Of a DNA stretch of 46,293 bases, positions 40,977-46,293 are shown piece after piece. Origin of the DNA: Xanthomonas maliensis (lineage in GTDB: Bacteria > Pseudomonadota > Gammaproteobacteria > Xanthomonadales > Xanthomonadaceae); the NCBI RefSeq assembly GCF_009192945.1, contig NZ_NSET01000001.1, positions 1 to 46,293 of the forward strand, given 5' to 3'. The position numbers and the translations under genes were made by a program. Position 1 is the first letter of the stretch. Every line of letters starts with the position of its first letter. The notes below the pieces were generated by a model. It saw nothing but the letters and a program-made list of their open reading frames with translations, was not told the origin of the DNA and made no database searches.

Positions 40977-43385
40977 TCAATACAAGTTGGGGCCCATGGG
41001 AGGGATGATCTTCTTCACGCCTTCCTCGACCGCGCCGCGCATTGCGCGGCCTGCGGCATCGGTTGCGTCGTCGATCACTTCGCCGATGGCGTTCTGGGCG
41101 CGTTCCTTGACATTGCTTACGGCCTGTTGGGCGGATTCGGCCGCATTTTTGATGCCGTCCCCGAGCTCCTCGGCGTACTTGTCCATCAGGTAAAGCGCTT
41201 CATCCCTGAACTGCAGGGTCTCGTGATCGCGGTCGAAGATACGGCGATACTGGCCGGGGCCGTTGGCTTCGCGCCGCGTCGCGGTTCCCAGCAAATTTCG
41301 GACGATCCAGCCGTTGACACCGGCATTGTCGCGCAGATCCGCGGCGTCCTTGTCCGACATCAGCGGGATCGTTGCGGGGTTGCTGTCGTCGTTGGGCTTG
41401 GGGTTTTGGGCTAGCACGCGTTTTTCGAACTGGTTGAGTTCATAGCGCTCGGCCATGGCGCGCGCCTGTAGCGCGCCGCGGTAATTGCGGGATGCTTCGG
41501 CCAATTCGGCAGCCTTGAGCAAGCGGGTGTGTTGCTCGTTCTTCTTGCGGATTTCGTTGGCAAAGACGTTCTTGTCGAACTGCGAGACCGGGCCCAGCAG
41601 CCAGAAGCCTGCGTGCGAGTCGTGGACATATTCATCGAAGAAGCGGTCCACTTCCGCAGGGATCGCAGCGGTGTCATCGATGGCGGCCAACAGATCGCGC
41701 TGGGTGCGGCTCGCCATTGCTGGCAGCGTGACCTCATTCGGGAAGCCGTCCAAGTAGATCGTCACCGGGGTGGGCTGACTCGCGGCGCGTGCATGCTTGA
41801 TGTCGGTCTGCCAATCCGTATTGCCTTCCATCAGGTCGGTGCGATCCTGAGTGTTGGCGTGCTGGTAGCTCTGCATCGCCTGGAACTTGGCGACCTCGGT
41901 CCTGGACGCACGCCAGCGCCAGTAGCGCTGCATCTGTTGTTCCATGCGGTTTTCCATCACCCCGCGCTTGGTGCCGGACAGGTTTTCGCCCTTTTCGTTG
42001 GGCGGGGACCATTCGAGATAGGCGGCGAAGGCCTTCTCCAGCGAGGGATCGATTTTGTAGTCGTCCTTGGTCTGTTCGACCATTTCATCAAAAGGTCGAA
42101 GCTTCACGCCGTTGTTCGAAGCCTCGAAATACATGTCGTTCAAAGGGATCTGCGACATCAGGCTCGATCGCCCACCACGGGCCTTGCCTTGATCGCCCGG
42201 CGAGTAGCCGCCGCCGATATCGGAGTGGGCGCCGGGGTAGACATACTCCTTGGAGCGCGCCGGCCAGCTGCCGCCGGCACGCATGGTGGAAAGCGGGAAC
42301 GAGCGGCGGATCTCGTGACCGGCCACGTAGTGCAGCGCGCCCTCCACCTCGGGGATGCGCATGGTCTTGTTGGCCCAGTCGAACAACCCGTTGCCGAACG
42401 GGGCGGAGTCGGCCAGCAGCACCGATGCCACGGTGTCGTAGATGCCCAGAAAACGCAGGTTGACCTGGGCCGAGCCCACCTTGCCGCGGGTGGCCAGCGT
42501 GAGCCAGTTGCTGAAGGTGCGCGCTTCGGCGGCGCCGCGCGAAAAGCCGAACACGGACAAATGCAGCTTGGTGATCGTGGGGCGCTTGTCGGCGGTTGCT
42601 TTGGTCAGCCGCTGATCGATATCGCGGAAGATGGATATCATCTTGCCGTCGCCAAGGCGATACCATGTGCTCAGCCCAGTAAATACGCCGGTAACCAGGT
42701 CCTTGGTTTCTGCTTCGTCCAAGAGGTCGAAGTTGTTGACCGACGTATGCACTGCGTTATAGAGCTGGATCAAGGCCCAGTGGATGCGATTCTCGCCGCC
42801 TTTTGCCATGCTTTTCCCGGTCGCGTCTTCGCCGTCTTCGCCGATCTCCGGAAATTTCGTGCCGACCCCAGGAACATAGAAACGGAAGTACTCGGTTCTA
42901 TCTTCCTTGTGGGCGTCATACAAGCTGACGATATTCGAATGGCCCTTAGAAGGCCGGTCGCGCTTCATATTGTTGTTGGTGCCATCGAAGAAGATGGCGA
43001 CATGGATCTCGCGGGTGCAGCTCAGTCCGTCGGCCGCCGCCGTGCATGCCTTGCCGGCGCGCTGGCTCAACTCGCGTGGCGTCGGTTTGCGCGTGCTGCG
43101 GGAAAAGCTCTTGGGGACTTCGGTCTTGCCGTCGGCCACCGCGCCATACTTATCGTTGTCCCAATGGTCGTTGGGGTCGGCGGTCGGGAGCCATTCGTAG
43201 GCGGAGGACCAGGTCTTGGCCAGATAGGGCTGTTGCGGCGTCGGGCGGAAGTACAGGATCTGGTCGCCATTCGCCAGGACCAGGGCAGTCATGGTCACCC
43301 GCTCCTTGGTCTGGAAGAGCCAGGCCTCGACCGAGCCATCCTGCTGGCGCTTGACCGCATACCATCCTGGTTTGAAGTCGGTCAT
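40977..43385 (-). CDS. Tle1-family (DUF2235) T6SS phospholipase-type effector
   Basis: An 802-residue protein. After an N-terminal region of about 125 residues (probably for adaptor or VgrG binding), the DUF2235 domain begins with IHVAIFFDGTNNN (about 128-140). The lipase elbow is GFSRG (Ser282). Candidate acidic residues are Asp317 in LGIYDTVAS and Asp389 in GAHSDIGGGY; a His in this region completes the expected triad. The remaining 400 residues are helical and end in an amphipathic segment (EEGVKKIIPPMGPNLY). Start and the preceding DUF3304 stop overlap by four bases (ATGA). It would hydrolyse membrane phospholipids in the periplasm of target cells. Confidence 0.88.
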   Translation of the reverse strand: MTDFKPGWYAVKRQQDGSVEAWLFQTKERVTMTALVLANGDQILYFRPTPQQPYLAKTWSSAYEWLPTADPNDHWDNDKYGAVADGKTEVPKSFSRSTRKPTPRELSQRAGKACTAAADGLSCTREIHVAIFFDGTNNNMKRDRPSKGHSNIVSLYDAHKEDRTEYFRFYVPGVGTKFPEIGEDGEDATGKSMAKGGENRIHWALIQLYNAVHTSVNNFDLLDEAETKDLVTGVFTGLSTWYRLGDGKMISIFRDIDQRLTKATADKRPTITKLHLSVFGFSRGAAEARTFSNWLTLATRGKVGSAQVNLRFLGIYDTVASVLLADSAPFGNGLFDWANKTMRIPEVEGALHYVAGHEIRRSFPLSTMRAGGSWPARSKEYVYPGAHSDIGGGYSPGDQGKARGGRSSLMSQIPLNDMYFEASNNGVKLRPFDEMVEQTKDDYKIDPSLEKAFAAYLEWSPPNEKGENLSGTKRGVMENRMEQQMQRYWRWRASRTEVAKFQAMQSYQHANTQDRTDLMEGNTDWQTDIKHARAASQPTPVTIYLDGFPNEVTLPAMASRTQRDLLAAIDDTAAIPAEVDRFFDEYVHDSHAGFWLLGPVSQFDKNVFANEIRKKNEQHTRLLKAAELAEASRNYRGALQARAMAERYELNQFEKRVLAQNPKPNDDSNPATIPLMSDKDAADLRDNAGVNGWIVRNLLGTATRREANGPGQYRRIFDRDHETLQFRDEALYLMDKYAEELGDGIKNAAESAQQAVSNVKERAQNAIGEVIDDATDAAGRAMRGAVEEGVKKIIPPMGPNLY

Positions 43386-43945
43386 CGCTGCTGCTCCGGT
43401 TCGGTCTGTGCGGACGCTGCTTCGGGCAATTTGGGTGGTCTTGGGGGCCAGCCTTCGGGTTTCACCGGCGCATCAGGTCCTTTATAGCCTTCCGAGCCGG
43501 CGCCGCCATTCCAGATCAATAGCCGCACCTGGCCACCCGGAAGGAAGTGGACATTGAGGCGCGTGCCGGGCTTATCGTAAGGCTCGATAGGAACGACCTT
43601 CTCATGCCACACCGGCTCCGATCGAATACCCGGAATGCCACTCGATGTTGTCCATTTCACCGTTGCGGTCAGTCCAGGACGCCACTGGCGTGGATAGCTG
43701 ACGCAACAAACGAAGCTGCCGCCACCACCATAGGGATACGAATTTCCACCCCATTCTCCGTTGATATAGAGCTCATGGATGTAATCCTCCGTATGGTTGT
43801 ACGGACTGATTTTTGCCTCGGCGGTCGTCGAGGCAGGCTCGGCCTTGCAGGCCGTCAATAGCGAGGCAAGGGCAAGCGCAAACAGCAATTGCGCAAAGAT
43901 GCGCCATGTAACAGTGCTGGTTTGCGGCCTATCGTGAGCGTGCAT
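43382..43945 (-). CDS. DUF3304 lipoprotein, copy C (next to effector)
   Basis: A 187-residue preprotein with lipobox LLTAC. The mature domain starts CKAEPASTTAEAKISPYNHT and carries EWGGNSYPYGGGGSF, a vicinal Cys pair (FVCCV), WTTSSGIPGIRSEP and VHFLPGGQVRLLIWNG, typical of DUF3304. It lies directly before the lipase effector (ATGA overlap) and is therefore the likeliest cognate immunity protein. GAGAG precedes the ATG at 43945. Nearly identical in its core to copies A and B. Confidence 0.85.
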   Translation of the reverse strand: MHAHDRPQTSTVTWRIFAQLLFALALASLLTACKAEPASTTAEAKISPYNHTEDYIHELYINGEWGGNSYPYGGGGSFVCCVSYPRQWRPGLTATVKWTTSSGIPGIRSEPVWHEKVVPIEPYDKPGTRLNVHFLPGGQVRLLIWNGGAGSEGYKGPDAPVKPEGWPPRPPKLPEAASAQTEPEQQR

Positions 43946-43992
43946 GGTCTCTCTCGGATGCGATGGCGTTGTCCAGGGCGTCGCTGTGGAAT

Positions 43993-44541
43993 TCATGGGG
44001 GTTTGCCTGCTTGTTCACTGGCTTGAACGGGACGCGTGGGTGGCCAGTTATCGGGTTTGACTGGGGCATCGGGTCCTTTATAGCCTTTCGAGCCGGCCGA
44101 TCCATTCCAGATCAACAGTCGTACCTGTCCTTGCGGGAGGAAATGGACGTTGAGGGTGGTGCCGGGATGGTCATAAGGCTCGATAGGAACCACTTTCTCG
44201 TGCCAGATCGGTTCTGACCGAATGCCGGGAATACCGCTCGACGTTGTCCATTTCACCGTCGCCGTCAGCCCAGGATGCCGTTGACGTGGATAGGCGACGC
44301 AACAGACGAAGCTGCCGCCTCCGCCGTAGGGGCGCGAGTTGCCGCCCCATTCTCCATCGACATAGAGCTGATGGATGTAGTCTTCCGTATGATTGTACGG
44401 ACTGATCTTCGCCTCCGCGGTGGCAGAGGCAGGCTCGGCCTTGCAGGCGCTCAACAACGAAGCCAGGGCCAGCGTCATCAGGACGTACGCGATGGTTCGC
44501 CTCGTCTGCGCCGACATTGCCCAGGGCGTCAGGCGGATCAT
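43993..44541 (-). CDS. DUF3304 lipoprotein, copy B
   Basis: A 182-residue preprotein with lipobox LLSAC and the same core as copies A and C. Differences include VDGEWGGNSRPYGG, a QRHPGL segment instead of QW[RH]PGL, LPQGQVRL instead of LPGGQVRL, and NGSAGSKG instead of [ND]GGAGSEG. It starts at 44541 with a four-base ATGA overlap with copy A; Met at 44517 is an alternative. Expected role: periplasmic immunity, possibly to a variant effector. Confidence 0.85.
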   Translation of the reverse strand: MIRLTPWAMSAQTRRTIAYVLMTLALASLLSACKAEPASATAEAKISPYNHTEDYIHQLYVDGEWGGNSRPYGGGGSFVCCVAYPRQRHPGLTATVKWTTSSGIPGIRSEPIWHEKVVPIEPYDHPGTTLNVHFLPQGQVRLLIWNGSAGSKGYKGPDAPVKPDNWPPTRPVQASEQAGKPP

Positions 44542-45056
44542 GGGGCGCTATCGCCTTGCTCACTGGCTTGCGCGGTGCGCCGTGGCGGCCAGTTATCGGG
44601 TTTGACCGGGGCATCGGGCCCTTTGTAGCCCTCCGAGCCGGCACCTCCATCCCAGATCAACAGTCGCACCTGACCACCCGGAAGAAAGTGGACATTGAGT
44701 CGTGTACCTGGCCGATCGTAAGGCTCTATAGGAACGACCTTCTCATGCCACACCGGTTTCGATCGAATGCCCGGGATGCCGCTCGATGTCGTCCACTTCA
44801 CCGTTGCCGTCAGTCCCGGATGCCATTGGCGCGGATAGGCGACGCAACAGACGAAACTGCCGCCGCCGCCGTAGGGACGCGAGTTGCCACCCCACTCTCC
44901 ATCGATATAGAGCTGATGGATGTAATCCTCGGTGTGGTTGTAGGGGCTGATCTTCGCGTTGGCTGTCGTGTCTTCCGGGGACGGATGGCAAGCCGCAAGC
45001 CCAAACGTCAGCAAGGCAAAGGCGAGGATGGGCAGGCGGTGTGCAAGATGTTTCAT
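44538..45056 (-). CDS. DUF3304 lipoprotein, copy A (next to adaptor)
   Basis: A 172-residue preprotein with lipobox LAAC (LTFGLAACHPSPED). The core matches the other copies, but the segment right after the lipid-anchored Cys is different (HPSPEDTTANAK rather than KAEPAS-TAEAK). It starts at 45056 with an ATGA overlap with the DUF4123 gene. Expected role: periplasmic immunity. Confidence 0.85.
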   Translation of the reverse strand: MKHLAHRLPILAFALLTFGLAACHPSPEDTTANAKISPYNHTEDYIHQLYIDGEWGGNSRPYGGGGSFVCCVAYPRQWHPGLTATVKWTTSSGIPGIRSKPVWHEKVVPIEPYDRPGTRLNVHFLPGGQVRLLIWDGGAGSEGYKGPDAPVKPDNWPPRRTAQASEQGDSAP

Positions 45057-46009
45057 TGGACTGCCAGGTCTGCGGCAGGGTCGCGCGGCTGCGGTGCATT
45101 GGCCTCGAGTTGGTCCCAGATCTCGGGGCCCCACAGGGGCATGCGCGCGGCCAGGGTGTAGTCGCCTGCGAGGACGCCGGCCCAGGTATCGGCCAGGCAG
45201 GGGAGCTGGTGAAAGTCTTCGCCACAGCTCAGGCTCAGCACGGCGAACTGCAGGCGACTTGCGATGTCATGGATGCGGTAGGCCGCTGCGGTCTGCAGGA
45301 AGCCGCACAGTCGCGTATGAAACTGGCCACGGCCTTGCGTGGGCACCAGGCTGGGCGTTTGTTCCAGCAGCAGAAAGAACACCGCATCCGCGTCGGAGGC
45401 GGAACGGAGCGCGCGGAATTGCGCCGCGGTCAGGCGGATGTGGTCGTTGCGATCAGCCGGCGTGTCGCTCGGTTGCGGCTGCCAACGCCGGTATTCTGCG
45501 TGTCTGCCAATCCAGCTCCATTCGCGCACGGTAGCTTGAACACGTGCGGTCTGCGCAGGGTCCAGTGCCGCCAACAAGGTGGGCAAGACGCGAGTGTCGG
45601 CAAACCGGCAGTGCAAGGGTTGCTTGCGGTCTTCCAGCGCGATCCTGCCGAGATAGTCGGCCAGCGCCTGCAGGGCGACGATGGGTGCAGTAGTACCCAC
45701 GAAGCTCAGCGCGGCCGTGCCGGCGGTCCGGGCAAGCAGGATCTGCACTTGCGCATGCAAGAGCGCGGGTTCGCTTTCCAGCGCCACCAACCACACGCCT
45801 TGTTCGGCGAAGGCCGACAGCGGGGAGCCGGCATAAGCGTTATGCGACTGCCAGCCGCTACGCTGCAGGCGTGCGTGGATCGTCGGCGCATCCAGCAGCG
45901 CCATATCCAGCACGGCCCACGCGGGCAGGTGCGCGCAAACAGCTGCTGCAAGCGCGTTCTGCTGTGCAGCGTCCGGACGGTCGTAGGCAAAGGCGAGGTC
46001 ACCGCTCAC
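45053..46009 (-). CDS. DUF4123 T6SS effector adaptor/chaperone
   Basis: A 318-residue protein. The N-terminal half matches DUF4123 by eye: YAVLDMALLD-type strand (AWAVLDMALLDAP), LVALESEPALLHAQ, and GTTAPIVALQALADYLGRI with LEDRKQPLHCRFADTRVLPTLL, the usual RYYDPRVL-equivalent. Members load effectors onto the VgrG tip. It starts nine bases after the VgrG stop and overlaps the first DUF3304 gene by four bases, so it is part of one operon. Confidence 0.88.
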   Translation of the reverse strand: MSGDLAFAYDRPDAAQQNALAAAVCAHLPAWAVLDMALLDAPTIHARLQRSGWQSHNAYAGSPLSAFAEQGVWLVALESEPALLHAQVQILLARTAGTAALSFVGTTAPIVALQALADYLGRIALEDRKQPLHCRFADTRVLPTLLAALDPAQTARVQATVREWSWIGRHAEYRRWQPQPSDTPADRNDHIRLTAAQFRALRSASDADAVFFLLLEQTPSLVPTQGRGQFHTRLCGFLQTAAAYRIHDIASRLQFAVLSLSCGEDFHQLPCLADTWAGVLAGDYTLAARMPLWGPEIWDQLEANAPQPRDPAADLAVQ

Positions 46010-46018
46010 AGGCCGCCC

Positions 46019-46293
46019 CTATTGCAGGACAGCAAACGGCGCGCCGGCCTTGGCCGCCTTCAGCATGCATTCGACGCAGACCGACTGTGGGAACAGCGGC
46101 AATGGCGCGCTTTGCTGCGTCGGCCCCACAAACGACTTCTTGCTGGCATGCACGGCGATATTGCCCGGGCAGGCAATCGTGATGTTGCCGCCTTCGATGG
46201 TCAGGCTGGCGCCGCCGGCGGTGGCCAGGTGGACGGTCTTTCCGGCGGCCAGTTCCAGTTGGGCGTCGGCGCGGACCAGCTGCGGGACCTGGT
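46019..46293 (-). CDS. vgrG: VgrG (type VI spike protein), C-terminal part; runs off window
   Basis: About 91 codons from the window edge to a TAG stop. The sequence LVRADAQLELAAGKTVHL, ASLTIEGGNITIACPG and NIAVHASKKSFVGPT is the C-terminal DUF2345-type beta-helical region of VgrG. The trailing CVECMLKAAKAGAPF tail is where adaptors or effectors can dock. It is the first gene of the island as seen here, read from right to left. Confidence 0.88.
   Translation of the reverse strand, partial: QVPQLVRADAQLELAAGKTVHLATAGGASLTIEGGNITIACPGNIAVHASKKSFVGPTQQSAPLPLFPQSVCVECMLKAAKAGAPFAVLQ

Larger units (their letters stand above)
43382..45056 (-). repeat. Tandem triplication of a DUF3304 lipoprotein gene
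   Basis: Three consecutive genes of about 555-564 bases share nearly the same core, visible as matching DNA around 43470-43760, 44060-44350 and 44610-44900. Signal peptides and C-terminal tails differ more than the core. Gene borders: A to B overlap by four bases; B to C are separated by 47 bases. Confidence 0.85.

Overview
The window looks like chromosomal DNA of a Xanthomonas-type gammaproteobacterium. This is inferred from the high G+C coding sequence, a GH5-expansin fusion of the kind known in plant-pathogenic xanthomonads, an RpfC-like hybrid sensor kinase, a PheC-type periplasmic cyclohexadienyl dehydratase, and several secreted S9 peptidases. No RNA genes or CRISPR arrays were seen.

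Layout. (1) 1-1680: the 5' part of an IS3-family (IS407-group-like) insertion sequence, then an AT-rich stretch with one small secreted protein, flanked by a diverged direct repeat. (2) 1681-6116, minus strand: a tight five-gene operon encoding a TauD/VioC-like 2-oxoglutarate oxygenase, a sulfotransferase, a class III aminotransferase, a prolyl-4-hydroxylase-like oxygenase and a P-loop kinase-like protein. It has no scaffold-forming synthase and is the best candidate for an undescribed small-molecule or peptide-tailoring pathway. (3) 6722-38930: mostly ordinary chromosomal genes. These include two S9 peptidases, GFA, DJ-1/PfpI and CPBP-protease proteins, a split phosphorelay (hybrid kinase plus HPt), gamma-glutamyltransferase, a glutathionyl-hydroquinone reductase, a VOC protein, an esterase lipoprotein, a YiiX-like peptidase, a DUF1615 lipoprotein, a methyltransferase, an EamA transporter, PheC, and a GH5-expansin fusion whose GH5 part appears to lack both catalytic glutamates. 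Two related MITE-like repeats lie around 19.7 and 22.5 kb. (4) 39355-46293, minus strand: a type VI secretion vgrG island read from right to left. It contains the VgrG C-terminus, a DUF4123 adaptor/chaperone, three tandem DUF3304 lipoproteins, a Tle1/DUF2235 phospholipase-type effector, a Tli4-like lipoprotein and a short gene remnant.

How the genes work together. In the T6SS island the DUF4123 protein would load the lipase effector onto VgrG, and the periplasmic lipoproteins would protect the producer and its kin. In the 1.7-6.1 kb operon the expected chemistry is hydroxylation (twice), transamination, O-sulfation and possibly phosphorylation of one metabolite or peptide. The HPt protein, hybrid kinase and a hydrolase form one transcription unit, and their final response regulator is not in the window. 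All functions are read from motifs and family resemblance by eye; no database search was run.
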